From: [Eubacterium] saphenum
GTDB taxonomy: Bacteria; Bacillota; Clostridia; Oscillospirales; Ruminococcaceae
DNA: 28,284 nucleotides
Assembly (NCBI GenBank): GCA_004554555.1
Contig: SFLN01000011.1
Location: forward strand, 1 to 28,284
Reading direction: 5' to 3'
Position 1 is the first letter of the stretch; each line of letters opens with the position of its first letter. Shown piece by piece: positions 6,760-14,928 of the stretch. The notes under the pieces are model-generated. The model was not told the DNA's origin and made no database searches. It saw nothing but the letters and a program-made list of their open reading frames with translations. The translations under genes were made by a program, and so were the position numbers.

Positions 6760-8043
6760 ATGATTGACATTAAATTTTTGAGAGAGAACCCCGACGCGGT
6801 TAAGGAGAACATCAAGAAAAAGTTCCAGGACGAGAAGCTCCCGCTGGTTGACGAGGTAATTGAGCTTGACTCGGAAAACCGCAAGTCCATTCAGCGTATG
6901 GAACAGCTTCGTGCTGACAGAAACCGTATTTCCAAGGAAATAGGCGGCTTTATGGCAAAGGGTATGAAGGACGAGGCGGAAAAGGCTAAGGCTCAGGTTG
7001 CCGAGTTTGCCGAGGAGCAGAAGCAGATTGAAGCAAAGCAGGCTGAGCTTGCCGAGAGAATTACCAAGATAATGATGACCATTCCGAACATCATCGACCC
7101 GTCTGTTCCGATAGGCAAGGACGACAGCGAGAATGTTGAAATCAAGAAGTACGGCGAGCCTGTTGTGCCGGATTTTGAAATTCCGTATCACAGCGAAATT
7201 ATGGAGAAGCTCAACGGTATCGACCTCGACAGCGCGAGAAAGGTTGCCGGAAACGGTTTCTACTACCTTATGGGCGACATCGCAAGACTGCACTCGGCTT
7301 GCCTGTCCTACGCGAGAGATTTTATGATTGACCGCGGCTTCACTTACTGCATTCCGCCGTATATGATTCGCTCGAACGTGGTAACCGGCGTTATGAGCTT
7401 TGCGGAAATGGACGCGATGATGTACAAAATCGAGGGAGAGGATCTCTATCTTATCGGCACTTCCGAGCACTCGATGATAGGCAAGTTCATCGACACAATT
7501 CTTGACGAGGATAAGCTCCCGTACACCCTCACGAGCTATTCACCCTGCTTCCGCAAGGAAAAAGGCGCGCACGGAATCGAGGAGCGCGGCGTTTACCGTA
7601 TCCACCAGTTCGAAAAGCAGGAGATGATTGTTGTCTGCAAGCCCGAGGATTCGGCAATGTGGTTTGACAAGCTCTGGCAGAACACCGTTGATTTGTTCCG
7701 CTCGCTCGACATTCCCGTAAGAACGATTGAGTGCTGCTCGGGTGACCTCGCGGATTTGAAGGTAAAGAGCTATGACGTTGAGGCTTGGTCGCCGCGCCAG
7801 AAGAAGTACTTCGAGGTCGGCTCTTGCTCTAACCTCGGCGACGCGCAGGCACGCCGTCTGAAAATCCGCATCAAGGGCAAGGACGGAAACTATTTCGCGC
7901 ACACGCTCAACAACACCTGCGTTGCACCTCCCAGAATGCTCATCGCGTTCCTCGAAAACAACCTCAACGCAGACGGTTCCGTAAATATCCCCGAGGTCTT
8001 GAGACCTTATATGGGAGGCAAGGATAAGATTACCATTGGCTAA
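6760..8043 (+). CDS. serS: Seryl-tRNA synthetase
   Basis: Class II aminoacyl-tRNA synthetase charging tRNA-Ser, 427 residues. The N-terminal ~110 residues form the long coiled-coil arm that grips the extra arm of tRNA-Ser. The catalytic core shows class II motif 2 (CFRKEKGAHG, then RGVYRIHQFEKQE) and motif 3 near PPRMLIAFLENN. The usual bacterial TAEVP block is replaced by TSEHSMIG, and AGSAG by KGAHG, which resembles archaeal SerRS more than the E. coli or Bacillus enzyme. Such a variant also occurs in some Clostridia as far as I recall. The start has AAAAGGAG upstream. There is no T-box: only 68 bases separate it from parB. Confidence 0.95.
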   Translation: MIDIKFLRENPDAVKENIKKKFQDEKLPLVDEVIELDSENRKSIQRMEQLRADRNRISKEIGGFMAKGMKDEAEKAKAQVAEFAEEQKQIEAKQAELAERITKIMMTIPNIIDPSVPIGKDDSENVEIKKYGEPVVPDFEIPYHSEIMEKLNGIDLDSARKVAGNGFYYLMGDIARLHSACLSYARDFMIDRGFTYCIPPYMIRSNVVTGVMSFAEMDAMMYKIEGEDLYLIGTSEHSMIGKFIDTILDEDKLPYTLTSYSPCFRKEKGAHGIEERGVYRIHQFEKQEMIVVCKPEDSAMWFDKLWQNTVDLFRSLDIPVRTIECCSGDLADLKVKSYDVEAWSPRQKKYFEVGSCSNLGDAQARRLKIRIKGKDGNYFAHTLNNTCVAPPRMLIAFLENNLNADGSVNIPEVLRPYMGGKDKITIG

Positions 8044-8055
8044 GGAAAGGTTTTT

Positions 8056-8757
8056 ATGTCTTTTGTAACTTTAAAGGACGTTTACAAGCGTTATCACGTC
8101 GGCGAGGTCACGATAAACGCCGCCGACGGAATGACGTTTGACATTGAAAAAGGCGAGCTTGCGGTTATTGTCGGACCGTCCGGTTCGGGAAAAACAACCG
8201 TGCTCAATATGCTTGGCGGTATGGACTCAAGCGATGAGGGCGAGATTTCGGTTGACGGTCAGCGCATTGACAAGTACAACCGAAAGCAGCTCACGCTTTA
8301 CCGCCGTTTCGATATCGGGTTTATCTTCCAGTTTTACAACCTGCTGCCAAATTTAACGGCAAAGGAAAACGTTGAAATCGCGGCGCAGACGAAGAAGGAT
8401 TACATACCCGCTGAGGAAATTCTCGCGAAGGTTGGGCTTGGCGACAGGCTTAACAACTTCCCCGCGCAGCTTTCCGGCGGTGAACAGCAGCGCGTTTCGA
8501 TTGCGCGTGCGCTCTCGAAGAAGCCGAAGCTGCTGCTTTGCGACGAGCCGACGGGCGCGCTTGACTACAACACAGGCAAGATGATTTTGAAGCTGCTTCA
8601 GGACACCTGCCGCGCGGACGGAATGACAGTAATTCTCGTCACGCACAACACCGCGATTACACCGATGGCAGACCGAGTTATCAAAATCAAAAACAGCAAG
8701 GTAAGCGACGTTATTCTGAACGAAAATCCGACTCCTGTTGAGGAAATTGAGTGGTAA
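8056..8757 (+). CDS. ABC transporter ATP-binding protein (MacB/LolD/FtsE-like family)
   Basis: Complete ABC ATPase of 233 residues. Walker A is GPSGSGKTT (residues 40-48), the Q-loop lies in FIFQFYNLL, the signature is LSGGEQQR and Walker B runs into LCDEPTGALD, followed by the switch His in VILVTHN. These features, with an FtsX-type permease starting one base after the stop codon, place it in the MacB/LolD-like group. These ATPases power mechanical or export-type systems rather than nutrient import. It begins 12 bases after serS behind AAGGAAAGG, so it may share the serS transcript. The substrate is unknown. Confidence 0.93.
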   Translation: MSFVTLKDVYKRYHVGEVTINAADGMTFDIEKGELAVIVGPSGSGKTTVLNMLGGMDSSDEGEISVDGQRIDKYNRKQLTLYRRFDIGFIFQFYNLLPNLTAKENVEIAAQTKKDYIPAEEILAKVGLGDRLNNFPAQLSGGEQQRVSIARALSKKPKLLLCDEPTGALDYNTGKMILKLLQDTCRADGMTVILVTHNTAITPMADRVIKIKNSKVSDVILNENPTPVEEIEW

Positions 8758-8758
8758 A

Positions 8759-11700
8759 ATGAAGGCAATTACTAAAAACACTTTACGCGAAATTAAAGGC
8801 ACAAAGAGCCGATTTCTGTCCATTTTCCTGATTTGTGTAATCGGAGTTGGCTTTTTCAGCGGCGTTCGCGCAACCTGTAACGATATGAAAACCTCCGCAG
8901 ACGATTATTACGACAAGCAGAATTTGTTTGACTTGCGGGCGGTTTCAACGTTTGGCTTGACGGACGGCGACAAAACGGCGATTGAAAGCGTTTTGCCCGA
9001 GGACTGCTCGGTTTACACTTCAAAGTACACGGATTTGGCGGTTGAGCGCGGCGACAAGGAGTTTCTCACGCGAGTTTACTCCAAGCTCCCCGACAGCATA
9101 AACACGCCGGTTATCCTCGAGGGGCGCGATATCGAAAACGAGGGCGAGTGTCTTATCAGCTGCAATATGCTGCACGAAAGCATCAACGTTGGCGATACGA
9201 TAACGCTCGTTGATTTGACGGAGGCGGAAAAGTTCCCGCTGAAAAGGACGGAGTACACGGTTGTCGGGCGGTACAACTCGCCGATGTACGTTTCGATGAG
9301 TCAGCGCGGCAGCACGACAATCGGTGACGGCGCGCTTGACGCGTTTATGATAGTGCCCGAGGGCGATTTTACCGCGGATTATTACACGGAAATCTATGTT
9401 CACTCGGAAACTCTGCGCTCGATGTCGAGCTACTCCGAGGAGTACGAAAATTACCGCGAAACGCTCTCCGATAAGCTTGAAGAACTTGGCAAGGAGCGCA
9501 GCATTATCCGTTATGACGAGGTTCTCGGCGAAGCGCAGCAGAAAATTGTTGACGGTGAAAAGGACCTGGCGCAGGGCAAAATTGACGGACAGAAGAAGCT
9601 GAACGACGCGAAAGTCGAGCTTGAAAACGGCAAAAAGGAAATCGAGGACGGCGAGAAAGAGCTTGCCGACGCTAAGATTAAGCTCGATGACGGAGCGGTT
9701 CAGATTGCCGACGCGGAGGAAAAACTCGCTAGTTCGCTTGCCGAGCTGAATGACGGAAAAGCGCAGCTTGCCGAGGGCAAGAAAACGCTTGATGATGCGA
9801 AACAACAGATTGACGAAGGTCAAGCTGAAATTGACGAGAATAAAAAGGGGCTTGTCGAGGGAAGAGCGCAGCTTGAAGCGGCAAAAGCGCAGTATTATGC
9901 GGGTTTGGCGCAGTGCAACGCGACTCTCGCGCAGCTAGACGAAAAGGAACAGCAGTTAATCGCGGCAGAGCAAGTTTACGGCACGGAAGCAATGGCAGAG
10001 CAGCGCGCTGAATTAGAGGCAGCAAAAGCGGTTCTTCAGCAGAACATAGCCGAGCTTGAAGCGGCGAAAGCGCAGATTGACGCAAACGAAGAAGATTTGA
10101 ACACCGCAGAGAGTATGCTTGCTGCTTTCGAGGAAGTTCTCGCGGCAAATCTTGAAAAATACAACGCGGGGCTTGCCGAGTACAACGAAAACGCGCAGAA
10201 AATTGCTGACGGTGAGCGCGCGTATAACGAGGGTTTAGCCGAGTTTAACGCGAAAAAGGCCGAGTACGAGCAGGGCGTTCTTGATTACGAGAGCGGCTTG
10301 ACGAAAATCGCCGACGCGAAGAAAAAGCTCGCGGACGGTCAGGTTGAGTACGAGGACGGTGTTCGCGAGTACAACGAAAAGATTGCCAAAGCGGAAAAGG
10401 AAATCGCGGACGCGAAGGAAAAAATCTCGGACGCGGGCAACGCCGAGTGGTATATTTTCACGCGCGACGATAATGTCGGCTACTCCGAATACGGGAGCAA
10501 TGCCGAGCGTATCGACAAAATCGCGGCGATTTTCCCCGTGTTCTTTTTGCTGGTAGCGGGGCTTGTCTGCCTTACCACAATGTCGAGAATGGTCGAGGAG
10601 CAGCGCACGCAAATCGGCACTATCAAGGCGCTCGGCTACGGAAACGGTGCGATTATGCGGCACTATATGATTTACGCGGTTTCGGGCGCGGTTGTCGGCG
10701 GAACGCTCGGCGCGTTTGGCGGGTGCGTTTTGTTCCCGTCCGTCATAATGTACGCCTACTCGATGATGTACACAATCAGAGATTTCCACTACCTTTTCGA
10801 GGTTGGAAATATGTTGTTCTCGATAGGCTCGATGACCGCGGCGATTGCCTTGACGGTGTTCTTCAGCTGCCGCAGAGCGCTTCGCGAAACACCCGCTTCG
10901 CTTATGCGGCCGAAAGCGCCGAAAGCCGGAAAGCGCGTGTTCATCGAAAAAATCCCGTTTTTGTGGAACAGAATGGGCTTCTTCTCGAAAATCAGCGGGC
11001 GAAACCTTTTCCGTTACAAGCGCAGAATGTTTATGACGGTAATCGGAATTGCGGGCTGCACGGCGCTGTCTTTGACGGGATTTGGTCTGAAGGACTCGAT
11101 TTCGGATATCGTGGATTTGCAGTATCTCGATATCAACAAGTACAGCGGTTTTATCGCGTACAAAAATGACGCGAAGCCGTCCGAGGTTGAAAACATCTAC
11201 GCGGCGCTCGAGGAGTACGACTCCGACACGCAGTACACCCGCGCGCTTATCAAGCAGTACGAAACGCGAAACGGAGAAGCGGCGGTGCAGTGCTATATAA
11301 CCTGCGCGGAGGAACCCGAGAAAATCGGCGATTTCATCGATTTCAGAGAGCGCAAGTCCAAGAAAAAGCTCTCGCTCACGGACGGCGCGATTATCTCCGA
11401 GAAAGCGGCAAAGCTGCTCGGCGCGAAAGCGGGCGATGAGATTTCAATTCAGATACGGGACGGCGAGTACAAGAGCGTAAAAATCGCGGGCATAACCGAG
11501 CATTACACAAGCCACTATCTGTATCTCTCCGAGGAGGATTACAAGGAGATTTTCGGCGCGGCGCCCGTTTACAACATCATTTATTTCAAGAACGGCATTA
11601 CAAGCGTGGGCGAAAAATCCGAGGAGTTCAGCGAGTTTATGCTGAAAACCGACAAGGTGCTGACCGTCAACATAAACGCGTCCTCAATGTCGAAAATACA

Positions 11701-12118
11701 CGATGTAATGTCGATTATGGACTTGGTGACGGTTGTGCTGATTATTTCGGCGGGCGCGCTCGCGCTGGTTGTTTTGTACAATCTGACGAACGTCAACATC
11801 ACCGAAAGAATACGCGAAATCGCAACGCTGAAGGTTCTCGGATTTTACGACAACGAGGTTTCGGCTTATGTTTTCCGTGAAAACATCGTGCTGTCGCTGA
11901 TAGGCGGCTTGGTCGGACTGGGGCTGGGAACGGCGCTTTGTATGTTCGTTATCGAAACCGCCGAAATCGACGAGGTTATGTTCGGGCGCACAATTCACCC
12001 GCTCTCGTTCTTGTGGGCATTTTTGGTTACGGCGGCGTTTTCGATTTTGGTGAACCTCTTGATGTCGCGTGTACTGAAGAAAATCAGTATGGTTGAGTCG
12101 CTGAAATCGGTTGAATAA
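8759..12118 (+). CDS. FtsX-like ABC permease with long extracytoplasmic heptad coil
   Basis: Large membrane protein of 1119 residues that pairs with the ATPase ending one base upstream. TM1 is at about residues 18-38. An extracytoplasmic part follows, of which residues ~255-560 are a strikingly regular coil: heptads begin with Leu/Ile and have Ala or Gly three residues later (for example LNDAKVE, LENGKKE, IEDGEKE). A first FtsX domain has three TM segments around 585-720 with the signature EEQRTQIGTIKALGYG. A second FtsX domain is at the C-terminus (~980-1110, with ERIREIATLKVLGFYDNE). This duplicated FtsX layout is typical of MacB-like clostridial permeases. I took the ATG at 8759; an in-frame upstream start at 8738 lies inside the ATPase gene. 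Cargo is unknown; export or envelope remodelling is an inference. Confidence 0.9.
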   Translation: MKAITKNTLREIKGTKSRFLSIFLICVIGVGFFSGVRATCNDMKTSADDYYDKQNLFDLRAVSTFGLTDGDKTAIESVLPEDCSVYTSKYTDLAVERGDKEFLTRVYSKLPDSINTPVILEGRDIENEGECLISCNMLHESINVGDTITLVDLTEAEKFPLKRTEYTVVGRYNSPMYVSMSQRGSTTIGDGALDAFMIVPEGDFTADYYTEIYVHSETLRSMSSYSEEYENYRETLSDKLEELGKERSIIRYDEVLGEAQQKIVDGEKDLAQGKIDGQKKLNDAKVELENGKKEIEDGEKELADAKIKLDDGAVQIADAEEKLASSLAELNDGKAQLAEGKKTLDDAKQQIDEGQAEIDENKKGLVEGRAQLEAAKAQYYAGLAQCNATLAQLDEKEQQLIAAEQVYGTEAMAEQRAELEAAKAVLQQNIAELEAAKAQIDANEEDLNTAESMLAAFEEVLAANLEKYNAGLAEYNENAQKIADGERAYNEGLAEFNAKKAEYEQGVLDYESGLTKIADAKKKLADGQVEYEDGVREYNEKIAKAEKEIADAKEKISDAGNAEWYIFTRDDNVGYSEYGSNAERIDKIAAIFPVFFLLVAGLVCLTTMSRMVEEQRTQIGTIKALGYGNGAIMRHYMIYAVSGAVVGGTLGAFGGCVLFPSVIMYAYSMMYTIRDFHYLFEVGNMLFSIGSMTAAIALTVFFSCRRALRETPASLMRPKAPKAGKRVFIEKIPFLWNRMGFFSKISGRNLFRYKRRMFMTVIGIAGCTALSLTGFGLKDSISDIVDLQYLDINKYSGFIAYKNDAKPSEVENIYAALEEYDSDTQYTRALIKQYETRNGEAAVQCYITCAEEPEKIGDFIDFRERKSKKKLSLTDGAIISEKAAKLLGAKAGDEISIQIRDGEYKSVKIAGITEHYTSHYLYLSEEDYKEIFGAAPVYNIIYFKNGITSVGEKSEEFSEFMLKTDKVLTVNINASSMSKIHDVMSIMDLVTVVLIISAGALALVVLYNLTNVNITERIREIATLKVLGFYDNEVSAYVFRENIVLSLIGGLVGLGLGTALCMFVIETAEIDEVMFGRTIHPLSFLWAFLVTAAFSILVNLLMSRVLKKISMVESLKSVE

Positions 12119-12119
12119 A

Positions 12120-12184
12120 ATCAGCGCCGCGCTCAAACTTATTTGCCGGTGCAAAATAAATGGATAAAATAATGCGGTGCTGAT
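12120..12184. repeat. Short palindromic element, copy 1
   Basis: An 11-bp inverted repeat (ATCAGCGCCGC / GCGGTGCTGAT, one G-U pair as RNA) encloses 43 bases. Those contain a second hairpin, TTATTTGC–CGGT–GCAAAATAA, with one bulged A. The right end, ATGCGGTGCTG, resembles the right end ATGCGGTGTTG of the element at 21742-21812. It fills most of the gap between the permease and the deaminase gene, and could be a dispersed repeat, a processing signal or a weak terminator. Confidence 0.5.
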
Positions 12185-12203
12185 AAAATGCGAGGTAAGG
12201 ATA

Positions 12204-12596
12204 ATGGAAAAGGTTTGGAAGGAAATGTTTGACGCGGCGAAAGCCGTGCAAAACGCGCGGAAAATCTCCGATTACGTCACGGCGGGCGAGGTTTCGGCAG
12301 CGATTTTGTCAGGCTCGGGGAAAATCTACACGGGAATTTGCGTGGACACCTGCTCGACGCTCGGAATTTGTGCCGAGAGGAACGCGATTTTCAATATGCT
12401 TACAAACGGTGAAACCGTGATAAAAAAGGTGCTTGCGGTACTTCCGGACGGGAAAACCGGCGCGCCCTGCGGAGCTTGCCGTGAGCTTATGGTTCAGCTT
12501 ATGCCCGATAATTATAAGGAAATCGAGATTATGCTGGACTACGAGAACGAAAAAATCGTCAATTTAGGCGCACTTACGCCGGAATGGTGGATTTAA
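12204..12596 (+). CDS. Cytidine deaminase-like zinc enzyme
   Basis: Small deaminase of 130 residues with the cytidine-deaminase zinc motifs: CAERNA (Cys zinc ligand and catalytic Glu) and PCGACRE (two Cys ligands). It ends in LTPEWWI, seen in the Cdd-like branch. The family hydrolyses (deoxy)cytidine or related nucleosides to uridine, with blasticidin-S deaminases as close relatives, so the substrate is not certain. I chose the ATG at 12204 behind GAGGTAAGG over an upstream in-frame TTG at 12177 that lies within the palindromic element. Three bases separate it from the next gene, so the two are probably co-transcribed. Confidence 0.88.
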   Translation: MEKVWKEMFDAAKAVQNARKISDYVTAGEVSAAILSGSGKIYTGICVDTCSTLGICAERNAIFNMLTNGETVIKKVLAVLPDGKTGAPCGACRELMVQLMPDNYKEIEIMLDYENEKIVNLGALTPEWWI

Positions 12597-12599
12597 GGT

Positions 12600-13535
12600 A
12601 TGATTGAAAACATTGTTAAGGTAAAGCTTGCGACGGACGAGGAGCTTACCGTAAAGAGAAACTCCCTTTGCGCGGTTAATCCCGAAACCGACAAGCGGAT
12701 TGCAATCGTCACGGGAATTCACGGCGACGAGCTTGAGGGGCAGTATATATGCTACGAGCTGGTTAAAACGATAACCGCGAATATGCAGAATTTAAAGGGA
12801 AGAGTGGACATTTATCCCGCGATAAACCCGCTGGGGCTGGAGAGCGCGTGCCGTGAGATACCGACATCGGCGCTTGATATGAACCGCGTTTTTTCCGCGC
12901 CCGACCCCGTGTCGATTTCGGAGATAATCGCTCAAAAGGTTGTCGAGGACATCAAAGGCGCGGCGGTTTGCGTTGACATTCACGCGAGCAATATTTTCAT
13001 TCGCGAGATACCGCAGGTGAGAATTCTGCCGCGCGACAGCGACTATCTTATGCGTTACGCGAAGCTGCTCAACACGGACTTGGTTTGGGTACACGAAACC
13101 GGCGCGGTTGGCGGCGGGTCGCTTGCCGAGGCGCTGATTAACGAGGGAGTGCCGACGCTTGCGGTTGAGATGGGCGTTGGCGGGCGGATTAACACGGAAT
13201 ACTGCCAGCAGCTCCTCCACGGCATTTTCAACCTTATGCACAATCTCGGTATCTGGACAGTCGCGGAGCACGGAATTTCTCACCCGATGGTATCGACGGA
13301 CGGTGAGGTTCACGTTGTTCACGCGTCGGACGCAGGCGTGTTTATACCGCGCGTTGAGCACAATATGTGGCTTGCAAAGGGCAGCGAAATCGGCGAAATT
13401 GTTACACCGATAACGGGAACGGTTGTTCAGAAGATAACCGCGCCCGAGAGCGGCGTGATTTTCTCGCTTAGGGAGTACCCGATTGTGAGCGAGGGCAGCG
13501 TTATCGCGAGAATGTTGAGTATGGGCAGCTATTGA
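12600..13535 (+). CDS. Succinylglutamate desuccinylase/aspartoacylase-family zinc hydrolase
   Basis: M14-like zinc hydrolase of 311 residues. The zinc-binding motif GIHGDELEG lies near residues 40-48, and the third ligand is in CVDIHAS. The N-terminal block PAINPLGLE with DMNRVF is typical of the AstE/AspA superfamily, and the C-terminal part holds the family's beta-barrel-like extension. These enzymes cleave N-acyl amino acids or related amides. The actual substrate is unknown, and the neighbouring deaminase does not settle it. The gene starts three bases after the deaminase stop codon with a weak ribosome site overlapping that gene, consistent with coupling. A hairpin followed by T residues comes just after it. 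Confidence 0.82.
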   Translation: MIENIVKVKLATDEELTVKRNSLCAVNPETDKRIAIVTGIHGDELEGQYICYELVKTITANMQNLKGRVDIYPAINPLGLESACREIPTSALDMNRVFSAPDPVSISEIIAQKVVEDIKGAAVCVDIHASNIFIREIPQVRILPRDSDYLMRYAKLLNTDLVWVHETGAVGGGSLAEALINEGVPTLAVEMGVGGRINTEYCQQLLHGIFNLMHNLGIWTVAEHGISHPMVSTDGEVHVVHASDAGVFIPRVEHNMWLAKGSEIGEIVTPITGTVVQKITAPESGVIFSLREYPIVSEGSVIARMLSMGSY

Positions 13536-13540
13536 TTAAA

Positions 13541-13598
13541 GGAAACACCGCACAACGAACGGATTATGCATTTGCGAGAAAATTCGGTGTTGCCTTTT
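13541..13598 (+). repeat. Short palindromic element, copy 2 (possible terminator)
   Basis: GGAAACACCG (13541-13550) pairs with CGGTGTTGCC (13585-13594) at nine of ten positions, enclosing 34 bases. TTTT follows immediately, so on the plus strand it could terminate the deaminase–hydrolase transcript. Its ends match those of the element at 21742-21812 (CGGTGTTGCC is identical). The internal sequence ATTTGCGAG also recalls ATTTACGCGAG in that copy. Confidence 0.55.
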
Positions 13599-13614
13599 GG
13601 GACTGGGGGAGCGT

Positions 13615-13992
13615 ATGAAAGACAGAATTTTGGAGTCCAAAGAAAACTATCTTGAAACGATTTTAATTCTGCAAAATCGTCACGGCGAGGTGCGCAGCGT
13701 TGACATTGCGGCGGAGATGGATTTCTCGAAGCCGTCGGTGAGCGTTGCGATGAAGAATTTGCGGGCTGAGGGCTGCATAAACGTTGACGAAAACGGGAGA
13801 ATTACCTTGACCGAAGAGGGCAGGGAAATCGCCGAGCGCGTTTACGAGCGGCACTTGCTGTTCACCGAGTGGCTGATGTCGATGGGAATTTCCGAAAAAA
13901 CCGCCGCCGAGGACGCTTGCCGAATGGAGCACTGTTTAAGCGAGGAGAGCTTTGCGGCGATTAAGAGCTACATCAAAAAGCACGGGCTTTAA
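13615..13992 (+). CDS. DtxR/MntR-family metal-dependent transcriptional repressor
   Basis: Winged-helix regulator of 125 residues, the short form without the C-terminal SH3-like domain, as in MntR. The helix-turn-helix is VDIAAEMDFSKPSVSVAMKNL (about 29-49) and the metal and dimerisation helices follow. Metal-site candidates are Glu14, His80, Cys102, Glu105 and His106. The block DACRMEH matches the Cys-Glu-His set of iron-sensing DtxR rather than the Glu of manganese-sensing MntR. Asn11 replaces the Asp8 (MntR) or Met10 (DtxR) ligand. The ATG at 13615 follows TGGGGGAG; the upstream in-frame TTG at 13597 is less likely. It overlaps the next gene by one base. Its targets are unknown. Confidence 0.88.
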   Translation: MKDRILESKENYLETILILQNRHGEVRSVDIAAEMDFSKPSVSVAMKNLRAEGCINVDENGRITLTEEGREIAERVYERHLLFTEWLMSMGISEKTAAEDACRMEHCLSEESFAAIKSYIKKHGL

Positions 13993-14861
13993 TGGGGGTT
14001 TTTGGTTTGAAGATTGTCTGTCTGATTGAAAATACTGCCGTGAATGACAAGCTGTTTTCCGAGGAAGGGCTGTCGCTTTTTGTCGAGTACAACGGGAAGA
14101 ATTACCTCATCGACGCGGGTTTGACGGGGAAAGCTGTCGAAAACGCAAAGCGAATGCGATTGCCGATAGACGAGCTTTCGGGCGTTTTCATCACGCACAA
14201 TCACCTCGGTCACATCGGCGGTATCGACAGCATAATGCGCCTTAACCCGAATGCGCCGATTTATCTTCGCGCGGGAGCAAAGGCTGAGGTTTTCCGAAAG
14301 AACGGACTTTTCAAAGCACCCGCGGGTATCGGGAAAGCGTTTTTCAAGAAATACGCCGACAACCTTATCCTTTACAACAACTTCTCCGAGGTCTGCGAGG
14401 GCTTTTATCTGGCGAGCTGCGAGGATTTTGACGAGAAGTGTGAAAATCCCGACAAGAACTATTTTGTAATTCCCGAGGGCGAGAAAAAGCCGCAGACAGC
14501 CGATTTTTCGGACGAGAGCTTTGCGGTGATTTTCCCGAAAAAGCGCAAGTCGGACGGGTTGATTTTGGTCGGCGGGTGCTTTCACTGCGGCGCGGAGAAT
14601 ATGCTGCAAACGGTTTCGCGGCGCTGGGCGGGAATTCCCATTCTCGCGGTAATCGGCGGTTTTCACTTTTCGGGGAGCAATCCGAAATCGCTCAACTGCA
14701 CGGCGGATTACGTCACGCAAACCGCGCGGGCGCTCAAATACTCGGGCGCGGAGAAAATCTACGCCTGTCACTGCACGGGCTTCAAGGGTTTTGACATAAT
14801 GGACGAAATTCTTGGCGACAGAATAATGTACCTCGGCGGGGGAGAAGCGCTGGAATTTTAG
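13992..14861 (+). CDS. Metallo-beta-lactamase-fold hydrolase, DHPS-like family, altered metal motif
   Basis: MBL-fold protein of 289 residues resembling the 7,8-dihydropterin-6-methyl-aminobenzene-phosphate synthase-like group: LIDAGLTG, then a metal motif, then VGGCFHCGAEN, IGGFHF and the late ACHCTGF block. The metal motif is His69-Asn-His71-Leu-Gly-His74. The Asp of the standard HxHxDH motif is replaced by Gly73, so the second metal site is probably lost or changed. The start is taken as the ATG at 13992 overlapping the regulator's stop codon. A TTG at 14007 giving MKIVCLIEN is a plausible alternative. It is probably co-transcribed with the DtxR-type regulator. The substrate is unknown. 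Confidence 0.82.
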   Translation: MGVFGLKIVCLIENTAVNDKLFSEEGLSLFVEYNGKNYLIDAGLTGKAVENAKRMRLPIDELSGVFITHNHLGHIGGIDSIMRLNPNAPIYLRAGAKAEVFRKNGLFKAPAGIGKAFFKKYADNLILYNNFSEVCEGFYLASCEDFDEKCENPDKNYFVIPEGEKKPQTADFSDESFAVIFPKKRKSDGLILVGGCFHCGAENMLQTVSRRWAGIPILAVIGGFHFSGSNPKSLNCTADYVTQTARALKYSGAEKIYACHCTGFKGFDIMDEILGDRIMYLGGGEALEF

Positions 14862-14928
14862 TTATTATGCATAACTATTCGGAGCAGTTTTTCGTTAAGG
14901 TACAAAAAAAATAAAGTGAGGAATTGAA

